Source of the DNA: Calliopum simillimum
Lineage: Eukaryota > Arthropoda > Insecta > Diptera > Lauxaniidae
Direction: 5' to 3'
Assembly (NCBI GenBank): GCA_951812925.1
Contig: OX638369.1
Location: forward strand, 42,961,061-43,025,060
Length of the DNA stretch: 64,000 nucleotides
Shown here: positions 55,201-64,000 of the stretch, piece after piece
Layout of the letters: the number at the start of each line of letters is the position of its first letter
Numbering within the stretch: position 1 is the stretch's first letter
Translations under genes and position numbers: made by a program
Notes under the pieces: model-generated
What the model was told of the DNA's origin: nothing
The model's input: only the letters and a program-made list of their open reading frames with translations
Database searches by the model: none

Positions 55201-56839
55201 AGTTTTTCTGTTTCTGTTGGACTAAATAATTGGAAATCTTGCCGTTTATTTTCTTTTGTTCAGCTTAGAGTTTTTCGGAGTCATTGATACAGGCGAGATA
55301 TCAATCAACACAATTTCTGCGGTATATCACTTGTATTCAAAGTTTTCACAAGTTTTTCTAAAATATTAGGGAAAACCTTAAATTATTCGGTTCAAAATGA
55401 ACTGAAGGTCCTACCTGACTAAAATTCTACAATTCTGGAGTAACTGTAAGATCAAGCGCTTCAAATTTGTAATCCCAAATATCTTATAACATGCAAAGGG
55501 AGAAATGCCATCAGAACCATATCACCCGTAGTAATGGGGTGCCATATCTCCCTTTCGGTATATATACCGCGTAAAAATGCCATTCGCGCTCGTATTCATC
55601 CGAAAACGAAATCATATCAAATACTCACGGCTCTGCTGCCTCTCAAAGTATCTGCAAAACAAAAGTCAGTCGTTAACTGTTCAAAAAATTTTTTAAAAAT
55701 CACACACACAAGCTATTATTGCAAATACAGCTAAACGAACATACCACGATGTCTATCCCGCAGTTGAACTAGACTATGTTCATATTTAAACGCAACGAAA
55801 GCTGCAAGTATTTAAAATGATAGGGGTGCCACATCTCTCGAGCTTACCCTAGAAGGCAATAGTATCGGGGAAACTGAATGTGATGAATTATCTACATGTA
55901 TTGCCATTCATTTGTTACACGTCAATAAAAAGGGCATTTATTTAATGAATAAACGATTTGTTACAACGAAAGCCTGCCTATAAGATACTTTCGGATAAAA
56001 AACTTCATTGACTCTGATGAGAAGGATTTTTGTCAACACTAAGTATACCGACAAGTCCATTTTATTCAGAATTAAGGCTGCCATGACATAAACTTTCAGT
56101 ATGTGTGCTTCTTCACGAAATGGATTGATGATTTCTTCAGTGGATTAGCTGGTCAACTGCAGAACAGCAATATTTTTAAAAAATTGTCATAACATTTTTC
56201 ACATGACAAACTAAATTTCAAACTTCATAAAAGATCCACCCTATTCTTAAGCAAAAAACAAAAAACACTTGCGCCTGTTGACTATAACAATATGACGATG
56301 TTGATGTATTAACTCACTTACTTATGAGATGGTACAGTACCAAGTGCTGGCTCTGCCCCTGTTTTGATGGCAGGGTTCGTCTTTTCGTTTTCTTAGGTCT
56401 GCATCCATCAAATAAAAATTCCACATCGTTTTAAAAAAGTAAAAGTGGTACACGCACTATTAACATTACAACTTTCTACGAACACACAGGCATTTTTGTT
56501 GTGCAGAAGCACATGGCACATAGCTATAGATGGATGTTACTCCTCACATAACGCAAGAAAACGTTCAAAAGATTGACCCACAGTTTATGGAGATTAAAAG
56601 CCCCTTGTTTTGTTTTGTTGAGACATTTATTGTATTGTTGTTGTGGTTTTTATTGTAAGTACTTTAGAAATTACATACAAAAACAATAGCAATACAATGG
56701 GATTTAAGTATTTGACATGTTTTTTTATACAACTGACATGTTTTCTACTTCGTGATGAAGAAGAAATTGAGACAAACAATTTTACAAAAAATGTCGTAAA
56801 TTTAAAATTTACTTTAATATTTAATAAGTACTAACTACA
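55201..56839. other. Non-coding stretch, nothing recognised
   Basis: AT-rich DNA between two inverted minisatellite arrays. Short frames (for example 55534-55734, 56643-56834) have no resemblance to known proteins. Confidence 0.4.
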
Positions 56840-57365
56840 TCACATATGAGTATCGGAAAGCATCTTAAATATCGGTAATAATTCAAAACTATCGAAAAAT
56901 ATTGAAACGCACCTAACAAATCGGTTAAATTCCACATGCATCTAAAAACATCTAAAATATGTATGCGAAAATGTCCGAGGTAACGAAAATTTTTAATTTA
57001 AATCAAAGAAATCGTTCAAGTAGGTACATCGAAAATTATCCAAAATATCGGTACAGGTCCAAAAGTATCGAAATACATCGAATAAATCGAAAAGTATTCA
57101 AAATATCGGTAAAAGTCCAAAAGCCCATATCGAAGGCATCCAAAAGTATCGAAAAATGTCTTAAATATCGGTAAAAGTCCGTAAATATCAAAAAACATCT
57201 TAAAAAATTGTTAAAAGTCCATAAGTATCGAAAATTTGGAAAATATCGGTTGGAGTCCAAAAGTATCGAAAATAATCCACTATATTGGCGAAAATTCTAA
57301 AATATGTGATTAAGTTCAAAAGTATCGAGAAACAACCAAAATATCAGCAGTCCAAATATATCGAA
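56840..57365 (+). repeat. Short-period TATCGG/TATCGA minisatellite
   Basis: AAAAGTATCGAAAAATRTC and AAATATCGGTAAAAGTCC alternate every 30-35 bp through the region with many variants. A short piece of the same repeat (AAAAATATCGGTAAAAGTTC at about 63211) lies beyond the LINE fragment. The 71- to 74-codon frames here are by-products. Confidence 0.8.
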
Positions 57366-57424
57366 TCACCATCACTCTTCCTTATCGTTCTTTATAATAT
57401 CCTATAATATTGTTATCTATAGAT

Positions 57425-57791
57425 AACAATAATAAGGCCAAAAGGGGTATCCAATGGAACTTTACCGAACAACTGGAAGATCTTGACTTTGCTGACGAAA
57501 TCTGCCTCTTATCGTCCAAACATTCAGATATGCAAAGCAAATTTGAAGACCTTTTCTTGGAATCACAAAAGCCCGGCCTAAAGATCAATGTATCCAAGAC
57601 TAAAAGCATAAAGCTAAATGCAAACAGGAATGACATCACGTTTAGAGCTGGCAGTGATGACATTGAAAACGTCGATAGCTTCTCGTATTTAGGCAGCGTT
57701 ATCTCCATGGATGGTGGAGCCAAAGAGGATATCAACTCAAGAATAGCAAAAGCAAAAGGCGCGTTTGCTCAACAGAACAAAATATGGTCTC
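57425..57791 (+). pseudogene. RTE-like LINE reverse transcriptase, 5' part of the fragment
   Basis: The plus-strand frame from 57410 reads KRGIQWNFTEQLEDLDFADE, then ICLLSS. The LDFADE is the F/YADD catalytic segment of the LINE reverse transcriptase with its second Asp changed to Glu. GLKINVSKTKSIKLNANRND, IENVDSFSYLGSVI and AKGAFAQQNKIWS are the following thumb-region signatures (GL-IN--KTK; YLGS-I). The frame stops making sense exactly at 57791, where the LTR element begins. Everything upstream of the catalytic segment is missing. The family is probably RTE-like; other LINE clades share these motifs. Confidence 0.8.
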
Positions 57792-58054
57792 TGTGGTCCT
57801 TATTGTATTTAATAATACTAATCCTTATAGTAGTTTATTTATTTATTTTATTTTAGGAACTATTTTATTTAACATATTTCATAATATATTTAATAGGAAT
57901 TAAATTCTTTGAATATTGATGATTCTATTTTTAAATTTTTTATACAATGAAAACTTTTGATAGAACATAATTTTTGAAACAGGAAATTGAAATTTTAAAA
58001 ATAATACAGTGAACATTAAACTTGCAAAGTACATAATATAATAAAGTACCTACA
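57792..58054 (-). repeat. 3' LTR of the CsRn1-type element
   Basis: 263 bp, very AT-rich. Its first five bases on the element strand are TGTAG, and the TAG serves as the pol stop codon. Confidence 0.93.
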
Positions 58055-61000
58055 ATACTCCCCCTCCAAGAAGATTAATAGGCATAAGATTAAATGTTAC
58101 TTTTTTGGTATGTATTTGCTTGAGTTGTGTAAGTTTGTTAGTGTCTAGAATTGCTGGTTTAATTCTGTCAATTGAAATGTTTTTGTGTTGATTGTTTATG
58201 TTAAGTGTGAACCATTTAGGAGTTTTCTCTATTACTTCGTAAGGTCCTTCGTATGGATTTTGTAGGCTTGATTTCTTGATTTCTGTTCTTACCAAAACAA
58301 ATTTGCATTCATTAAGTGTTTTAGGTATGTAAAAATTGTTTGATGTGTTGTGATGTGAAATGTTTGATCGAACGTTTGAGAAGTGTTTTCTTACGTTGAT
58401 CAAAATATCAGTGGGATCAACTGATTTTTCGGAAGGAACAACGAGTTGGTTCGGTAATCGCAGGTTTTGACCGTACACCATTTCCGCGGCTGTAGATTTA
58501 ATGTCTTCTTTCAATGAAGACCTCAATCCTAATAATATAAGTGGTAGTTCATTGTACCAATCCATTGTGTTTTCGCTTGCTAAAATGGAATTTTTGAGTT
58601 GTCTATGAAAACGCTCAATCATTCCATTAGCTTGAGGGTGGTATGGTGAAGTTGTTATCTTGTGGGTTCCTAGATAATCAATAAGACTAGTAAAAAATTT
58701 TGACATGAATTGCGGACCTTGATCAGTAGTGATTTTCAATGGTACACCGAAACGTGAAACGTATTGGTGAAGGAAAGTTTCAACGATGGTTGTGGTCAAA
58801 ATATTTTTAAGAGGGTATACCTCTGGCCAACGCGTATATCGGTCTATAATCGTTAAGAGGTATCTATGGTCATGTGAAGAAGGTAAGGGTCCTACTATGT
58901 CCATGTGAATGTGTTCAAAACGTCCTGAGGGAATTTCGATCTTAACTGTTGGTGATTTCGTGTGTCGTTGAATTTTGGCTTTTTGACAAGTTAAGCATTC
59001 TGTCACCCATTGATTAATCATTTTATTCATCTTTGGCCAAAAATACCTTGCAGAAACTAGGTTTCGCGATGATCTCGTTCCCGGATGTGAGATACTATGT
59101 AAATTTTCGAAAATTCTTTTTCTTAAACTCTCTGGAATGAAAGGTCTGGGAGAGTTAGAGGAATTTTCGCACCAGATTTCGATGTGTAATGATTCTATTT
59201 TGATTAATTTTAATTTGTACAAGCTTTGTGAGTCTGTTATCAACTGTTTTAGTTCTTTGTCTTTCTGTTGTTCAGTATACAATAATTTAAAATTTATGTC
59301 TTCATTTTTGATTGCTTCCATTTCTAAAGGTCTAGATAATAAATCTGCAACAATATTTTGGTCACCGCGTATGTGCCTAATGTCGTTTGTAAATTGGGAA
59401 ATATATTCTAAATGTCTCGTCTGTCTTGGGCTTCTGTCAGCTTTGGAGCTAAGGGCATACGTTAGAGGTTTATGATCAGTAAGAACAGTAAACGTTCGTC
59501 CCTCTAGAAAATGTTTAAAATGTTTTAAATTTAGATAGATTGCCAACAATTCTCTATCAAACGTACTATATTTCATTTCAGCGGGACTTAGTTTCTTCGA
59601 GAAAAACGCGAGGGGTTCAATTTCATTATTGACTTCTTGTTGAAGAACTCCTCCAATTGCAATTGTAGAAGCATCTACTGCAATGGACAATTTTGCTTTG
59701 CTATCAAAATGATTTAACAGCGTGTTCTTAGCAAAATTTTCCTTAATTTGCTTAAATGCTTCTACTGTGTTAGTGTCCCATACGAGTGTTTTTGATTTAT
59801 TTTTGGTCGCGGCGGTTATCATGGAGTGAATTGGACTGAGTATATGCGCTAGACTTGGAATATAACGGTGATAATAGTTTACCATTCCAACAAACTTTTG
59901 TATTTGTTTTATTGATTTTGGCTGTTCGAAATCTCTGATAGCTTGTACTTTGGTTTCTGAAGCTTTTATCCCTTGGGATGATATATTATAGCTAAGAAAA
60001 TCAATATTTGAAACTCCAAATATACATTTGGTTGGTTTGATATTCAATCCGTATTCCGCTAATCTTTCGAAAACTGTTTTAAGGTGTGTAAGATGTTGCT
60101 TTTCATCGTGACTTGCTATGAGGATGTCGTCAAGGTAAACAAATGTGAAATTTAAACCTGTCAAAACTTCATTAATAAACCTTTGGAATGTCTGCGCTGA
60201 GTTTCGAAGACCAAAAGGCATTCGGATAAACTCATACATTCCAAAAGGTGTCGTTATTGCGGTTTTGTGTATGTCCTCTTCGGCCATTGGAATTTGATGA
60301 TAGGCACGTATGAGGTCTAATTTGGAAAAAATGGTTTTGTCGCGAAGGTCAATATTGAGATCGTGAATGTGTGGAAGTGGGTATCTGTCTGGAATGGTAA
60401 CAACGTTTAATCTGCGATAATCGCCACAAGGTCGCCATTCATTTGGTTCTTTCTTTGCAACTAAATGTAATGGTGATGAAACTGATGAACATGAAGGACG
60501 ACAAATGCCGGATTTTACTAAGAAATCAAATTCTGTCTTAGCAACTTTATGTTTAATGGGGTCTAAACGTCTCGGTTTGGAAAATGGTAACTGGCCTTCA
60601 GTAACTAGGTGGTGTACAGTAGAATGTTTCACTGGTAGATTATAATTTGGTTCTGCTGTAATGGAGGGGAAAAGTTTAAGGAGTTGTGTGTATTTATTTT
60701 CTACTGTAAAAATACGAGGTAAAGAAATATTGGAAAGAACTGAAATAGCATTTATTGTTAATTTCGTAAGAGGATCTATTAAACACTTATTTTTAACATC
60801 TATTAGAAGTCCGTATTTGGAGAGAAAATCTGCTCCAATGATCGGTTTTGAAATATCTGCAATGAGAAAAATGAAAGGAAATTCTCTACGTAGGCCTAAA
60901 TTTATGTTAAGTATCTTCTTTCCAAAAGTTGAAATGGTGCTGCCATTTGCAGCCGTTAAAATGATGTCCGAAGATCTTGAACTGTTTTTGAATTTGGAGA

Positions 61001-61151
61001 AAGGTAAAACTGAAATTTCTGCTCCACTATCGATAAGGAAATTCAACTTGTTGTCTTTATCGTAGACAAATAAGCGACGAGTGAAAATGTCCAAGTTCCC
61101 ATTGTCTGTCGCTGCGACAATGGGTTTCTTTAGTTTGTTGAAGGTGAATTG
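58050..61151 (-). CDS. pol: Ty3/gypsy Pol (protease, RT, RNase H, integrase)
   Basis: The frame is open from 61151; there is no ATG near its start (the frame from 61094 would begin at TTG), so Pol must be made by frameshifting from gag. Counting from 61094: protease [11 protein letters not shown] at 21-31; [10 protein letters not shown] near 223-230 and the catalytic YLDD at 320-323; RNase H D474 (VDAST), E515 and D540 ([10 protein letters not shown]); the integrase zinc finger SHPG...CLTCQK (C700, C703) and the catalytic D732 (MDIVGPLP), D791 (TTDQGPQF) and E827 ([11 protein letters not shown]). All are present with no internal stop. The C-terminus runs through the polypurine tract and stops inside the LTR. 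Confidence 0.95.
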   Translation of the reverse strand, partial: QFTFNKLKKPIVAATDNGNLDIFTRRLFVYDKDNKLNFLIDSGAEISVLPFSKFKNSSRSSDIILTAANGSTISTFGKKILNINLGLRREFPFIFLIADISKPIIGADFLSKYGLLIDVKNKCLIDPLTKLTINAISVLSNISLPRIFTVENKYTQLLKLFPSITAEPNYNLPVKHSTVHHLVTEGQLPFSKPRRLDPIKHKVAKTEFDFLVKSGICRPSCSSVSSPLHLVAKKEPNEWRPCGDYRRLNVVTIPDRYPLPHIHDLNIDLRDKTIFSKLDLIRAYHQIPMAEEDIHKTAITTPFGMYEFIRMPFGLRNSAQTFQRFINEVLTGLNFTFVYLDDILIASHDEKQHLTHLKTVFERLAEYGLNIKPTKCIFGVSNIDFLSYNISSQGIKASETKVQAIRDFEQPKSIKQIQKFVGMVNYYHRYIPSLAHILSPIHSMITAATKNKSKTLVWDTNTVEAFKQIKENFAKNTLLNHFDSKAKLSIAVDASTIAIGGVLQQEVNNEIEPLAFFSKKLSPAEMKYSTFDRELLAIYLNLKHFKHFLEGRTFTVLTDHKPLTYALSSKADRSPRQTRHLEYISQFTNDIRHIRGDQNIVADLLSRPLEMEAIKNEDINFKLLYTEQQKDKELKQLITDSQSLYKLKLIKIESLHIEIWCENSSNSPRPFIPESLRKRIFENLHSISHPGTRSSRNLVSARYFWPKMNKMINQWVTECLTCQKAKIQRHTKSPTVKIEIPSGRFEHIHMDIVGPLPSSHDHRYLLTIIDRYTRWPEVYPLKNILTTTIVETFLHQYVSRFGVPLKITTDQGPQFMSKFFTSLIDYLGTHKITTSPYHPQANGMIERFHRQLKNSILASENTMDWYNELPLILLGLRSSLKEDIKSTAAEMVYGQNLRLPNQLVVPSEKSVDPTDILINVRKHFSNVRSNISHHNTSNNFYIPKTLNECKFVLVRTEIKKSSLQNPYEGPYEVIEKTPKWFTLNINNQHKNISIDRIKPAILDTNKLTQLKQIHTKKVTFNLMPINLLGGGVL
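58056..58068 (-). other. Polypurine tract of the CsRn1-type element
   Basis: TGGAGGGGGAGTA on the element strand, directly upstream of the 3' LTR. It also encodes the C-terminal GGG of Pol, so coding sequence and the plus-strand priming site overlap. Confidence 0.85.
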
Positions 61152-62047
61152 TTATTATTGTTATTAAAGGAACAAGGCTGTTCGCATTTTCTAGCCTGGT
61201 TTCCGAATCGGTAGTGGAAACGACAGACCCAGTTTTTAGACGAAGATCTCCTACGCTGTTGGGATCTTTGCCTAAATTGTGGCCGAGAATTTCTTTCGTG
61301 AAACTGTTGTTTAATCGAGTTCACTTCAACACTTAGTTTTTGAAAATTATCACACATTATCGAAGTAACGCGAGTTAAATTTTCTAGTACTTTTTCAAGA
61401 TTTGAAGTTGAGTTATTCTGTATAGAACTTACTTCACTATAATGAGTTACTTCCCATATATTATCCGCGAGACGAATTAAATCACGAATATTATTAAGAT
61501 TTGAACTTGTTAACGCGATATTTAAATTCTTTGGTAATTTTCGTATCCAAAGTTTTTTGAGAAGGTCAGAAGAAATACTTGTTCCGGCAAGTAGTTCTAA
61601 GGACCTATAATATTCTGATGGTTTACGGTCACCGATTTCCGAATCCGACAATATTTTCTCGAGTTTTCGTTGTTCACTTAGAGAATTACGTTCGATCAAA
61701 GTGTTTTTAATGTTTTCGTATTTGTTATGTTGAGGTGGTTTTTGTATTACGTCAAGAACGTTCATTATAACGTCCTGCGGTAGTGCTGTGATTATGTGTT
61801 CGTATTTTGTGTTGTCTTGTGTAATACCTTTTGTAGCAAATTGCATTTCGGCATGAACAAACCAAGCCTCTGGACAATTAGTCCAGAATTGTGGAAGTTT
61901 GACCGAAGTTGCAAAAATCTCTAAATGTTCTGTAGATGTGTTTTGAGTATTTGTGTGAATTTGAGGATTATCTGTGTCAAGGTGTGTTAGTTGTATTAGA
62001 TTTGATGTATCTCCACTAGTTGGAGCATGGACAGGGGAACGTATCAT
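61130..62047 (-). CDS. gag: Ty3/gypsy Gag with CHCC zinc finger
   Basis: 305 residues from a clear ATG at 62047. The N-terminal capsid part carries [20 protein letters not shown] followed by [19 protein letters not shown], the LP-FW---PE-WF---E-QF pattern of insect CsRn1/Kabuki-like Gags. The C-terminus has [18 protein letters not shown], that is C-X2-H-X9-C-X3-C (CHCC), in place of the common CCHC knuckle. An asparagine tail follows. The last 22 bases overlap the open part of pol, which lies in the -1 frame. Confidence 0.92.
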   Translation of the reverse strand: MIRSPVHAPTSGDTSNLIQLTHLDTDNPQIHTNTQNTSTEHLEIFATSVKLPQFWTNCPEAWFVHAEMQFATKGITQDNTKYEHIITALPQDVIMNVLDVIQKPPQHNKYENIKNTLIERNSLSEQRKLEKILSDSEIGDRKPSEYYRSLELLAGTSISSDLLKKLWIRKLPKNLNIALTSSNLNNIRDLIRLADNIWEVTHYSEVSSIQNNSTSNLEKVLENLTRVTSIMCDNFQKLSVEVNSIKQQFHERNSRPQFRQRSQQRRRSSSKNWVCRFHYRFGNQARKCEQPCSFNNNNNNSPSTN

Positions 62048-62438
62048 ATCTATCGAGGAGGGAGGTGTACAAATTTTAATATTTTATTAAACTTTTAAAT
62101 AAGTATATGGCTTATATTTCATTTATATATACGAGTATATAGTGTTCTTATATTAAAAGTTGATGGTCCAACAATGCGTCGTTTCTTTTTGACTGGATCA
62201 GCAGAAAAACAAGCAATTCACAAATATGTAGATGGATCACTTACTTTTATTTTGTAATCTAATTTTTTTTGTTTGTTGTTAAATTTTGTCTTTTGTTGGG
62301 AAATGATCTCCTTTTATAGATGTTGTTGTGGCTTTTCTTTTAAACTTCGTTGGTAGGTGTAACTGTTGCGTTACTGTTGCGTAAAATGTTGAGGAGCACG
62401 TTGGTCTTGTTCCTTTTATTGAGGCTTTCGTTAACTTG

Positions 62439-62456
62439 CTCCTGGCAGGATCGCCA
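62439..62456 (-). other. Primer-binding site, probably tRNA-Arg
   Basis: Two bases inside the 5' LTR the element strand reads TGGCGATCCTGCCAGGAG, complementary over 18 bases to CTCCTGGCAGGATCG-CCA. From memory this is the 3' end of an arthropod tRNA-Arg(ACG); it needs checking against a tRNA set. Confidence 0.7.
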
Positions 62457-62458
62457 AT

Positions 62459-62721
62459 TGTGGTCCTTATTGTATTTAATAATACTAATCCTTATAGTAG
62501 TTTATTTATTTATTTTATTTTAGGAACTAATTTATTTAACATATTTCATAATATATTTAATAGGAATTAAATTCTTTGAATATTGATGATTCTATTTTTA
62601 AATTTTTTATACAATGAAAACTTTTGATAGAACATAATTTTTGAAACAGGAAATTGAAATTTTAAAAATAATACAGTGAACATTAAACTTGCAAAGTACA
62701 TAATATAATAAAGTACCTACA
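62459..62721 (-). repeat. 5' LTR of the CsRn1-type element
   Basis: 263 bp, one substitution from the 3' LTR. It contains the element promoter, transcribed toward lower coordinates. Confidence 0.93.
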
Positions 62722-62726
62722 GTCTC

Positions 62727-63200
62727 CATCCGTTATATCTACTAAAACGAGAAAGCACATTTTTGATTCGGATGTGATATCGGTTTTGCTATATGGGTGC
62801 GAAACATGGCTTGTTACTGACTAACGAAAAAGCTGCAAGTATTCGTCAACAAATGCTTAAAGCGCATACTAAAGGTTTGGTGGCCTTGCACTATAATAAA
62901 TGCCGAGCTACATCAAAAATGCAATCAGAAGACTATAGCAAATGAGGTCAAGCTGCGTAAATGAAGATGGATTGGTCACACTCTCCGGAAACCACACAGC
63001 GAAATTTGTAGCCAGGCTCTTGAGTGGAATCCACAAGGTAGTAGAGGACGTGGTAAACCCAAAACCAACTGGAAAAGGTCACTGGAATAAGAAATCCAAG
63101 AATCGGGAAAGTCGTGGCAAGAGATCAAAGTTATCGCAAGGGATCGCGCGAATGGAGATGATTCATATTGGCCCTATGCTCCTTCTAGGAGTTAAAGGAG
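62727..63200 (+). pseudogene. RTE-like LINE, 3' part of the fragment
   Basis: Directly after the duplicated GTCTC the same LINE frame resumes: TKTRKHIFDSDVISVLLYGC and ETWLVT (the classical VLLYGCETW motif), then a stop and frame change at 62821. Later pieces read QVFVNKCL (62835), WRWIGHTLRKPHSEICSQAL at about 62965-63025 and EWNPQGSRGRGKPKTNWKRS at about 63028-63085, followed by ARDRANGD. These are the C-terminal W-GH-LR / ALWNPQG-R-RGRPK-TWRR signatures. It is an old copy with several lesions. Confidence 0.8.
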
Positions 63201-63249
63201 AATACATATCAAAAATATCGGTAAAAGTTCAAAAGTATCAAACATCTAA

Positions 63250-64000
63250 AATGTCGTTGCAACACGTCGACAAAATGCATCGAACTAGGTTCTGGAAGCA
63301 AGAGGAAACCACAACAAAAAATTAACTCACTCTATCATCTCATTCACTTTCTATACAACAATAACACGGCAAGGAAAATCATTTATTGAAAACCGGAATG
63401 CATGTTACTCCTCTAAGGTTGTCAAAATCGGAGTGAATTTATACAGTTTCAGCTGTCAAAATTCATACAATGACAATTTTAAAAATGTCAAAATTCAATC
63501 TTTAAGCTTAAATCTGTTTTCTGAATGAACTTAAAGAATTAAATTTTGTATACTTTAGCGTTCAATCGATATAAGTATTTATAGATTTTTAAATTCACAG
63601 CACGCATACATAAATAACCATATTGCTATATATGTATGTAAATGAAAGACTTGTAGCACAAAAAAATGTGTATTAAATTAAATATGCAACAAGAGGCGAT
63701 GCCTGTGGCAGCCATTTTTATTCTTCTCGCCTTCATTTCGCACTTCCTGTTTCCTGTTTTTATAATTTTGTAAAAAGCACAATATTTTACATCACAAACA
63801 CAACAACAACAGAAATGCAACAAATATATGCATTAAATATTAACAACTACAAAAGTATACAACACTCAACAAAAAAACTTTCACCAGCTCAAAAAAAAAT
63901 TCTAAATTTTCAACATTTTTGCTTTTCTAAAGTTGGCAGCATTGTCGCGCGCCTTTTGTGTCAGCAACAGTTAGATGATAAGCGTTAGCATTTGCTTTCA
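63250..64000. other. Non-coding stretch, nothing recognised
   Basis: AT-rich DNA with CACAACAACAACAG near 63799. The 65-codon minus-strand frame at 63626-63823 has no resemblance to known proteins. Confidence 0.4.

Larger units (their letters stand above)
57792..62721 (-). mobile_element. Ty3/gypsy LTR retrotransposon, CsRn1-type
   Basis: A 4930-bp element on the minus strand with two 263-bp LTRs (TG...CA; one substitution between them, T at 57863 versus A at 62530) and the 5-bp duplication GTCTC at 57787-57791 and 62722-62726. It encodes Gag with a CHCC-type zinc finger and a Pol in the order protease, RT, RNase H, integrase; there is no env. The CHCC Gag finger is the known hallmark of the CsRn1 clade. 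One LTR difference and open frames indicate a young copy. Confidence 0.93.

Noticed and set aside
57382..57735. 117-codon minus-strand frame
   Set aside because: Shadow of the LINE reverse-transcriptase frame on the plus strand.

Overview
The window reads as AT-rich, transposon-dense, non-coding DNA from a higher fly (Diptera, Brachycera). The grounds are repeats carrying the dipteran INE-1/DINE-1-type core (a run around TATATATTCTTGATCAGCGTCA followed by a GTCCGTCTGTCTGG region), several Tc1/mariner-superfamily relics including a DD41D transposase of the kind described from tephritid fruit flies, a BEL/Pao and a CsRn1-type Ty3/gypsy retrotransposon, and the CAG/CAA/GTT-rich unique sequence usual in fly introns and intergenic DNA. 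I recognise no host protein-coding exon and no functional tRNA or rRNA gene; the window may be a large intron or an intergenic region. Species-level assignment is inference.

Layout. 1-19.4 kb: unique DNA interrupted by a Tc1-like relic (1422-2996), INE-1-like copies, a tRNA-promoter-like repeat, a pogo-like element with an INE-1-like copy nested in it (6573-8827), two mariner relics, a 0.95 kb foldback palindrome (10562-11513) and a second pogo-like element (16761-17683). 19.4-25.3 kb: an INE-1-like copy abutting a 5.4 kb nest of palindromes (one foldback element inside the arm of another). 27.2-37.3 kb: a complete, apparently young BEL/Pao element (28180-36107; LTRs identical by eye; 5-bp duplication CTAAT) flanked by two INE-1-like copies in opposite orientation. 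39-43 kb: another foldback hairpin, a possible LINE tail and a third pogo-like element nested in a TIR element. 44.9-57.4 kb: four separate tandem-repeat arrays, a mariner relic, a DD41D element and a foldback built of inverted minisatellite arrays. 57.4-63.2 kb: an old RTE-like LINE fragment split by a nearly intact 4.9 kb Ty3/gypsy element of CsRn1 type (57792-62721; duplication GTCTC).

The only apparently functional coding regions belong to the two LTR retrotransposons. In the BEL element Gag and Pol share one frame and are separated by a single UGA in the context UGA-CUA-G, a known strong readthrough context. In the CsRn1-like element Gag and Pol overlap in different frames, and the Pol stop codon is supplied by the first bases of the 3' LTR. 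The BEL element is also saturated with the hexamer GGAAAG on its coding strand (about 70 copies), in coding and non-coding parts alike. Three otherwise unrelated pogo-like remnants share one layout: TA duplication, termini beginning GGG/GRG, and several inward-facing internal copies of the motif that makes up the terminal repeat.
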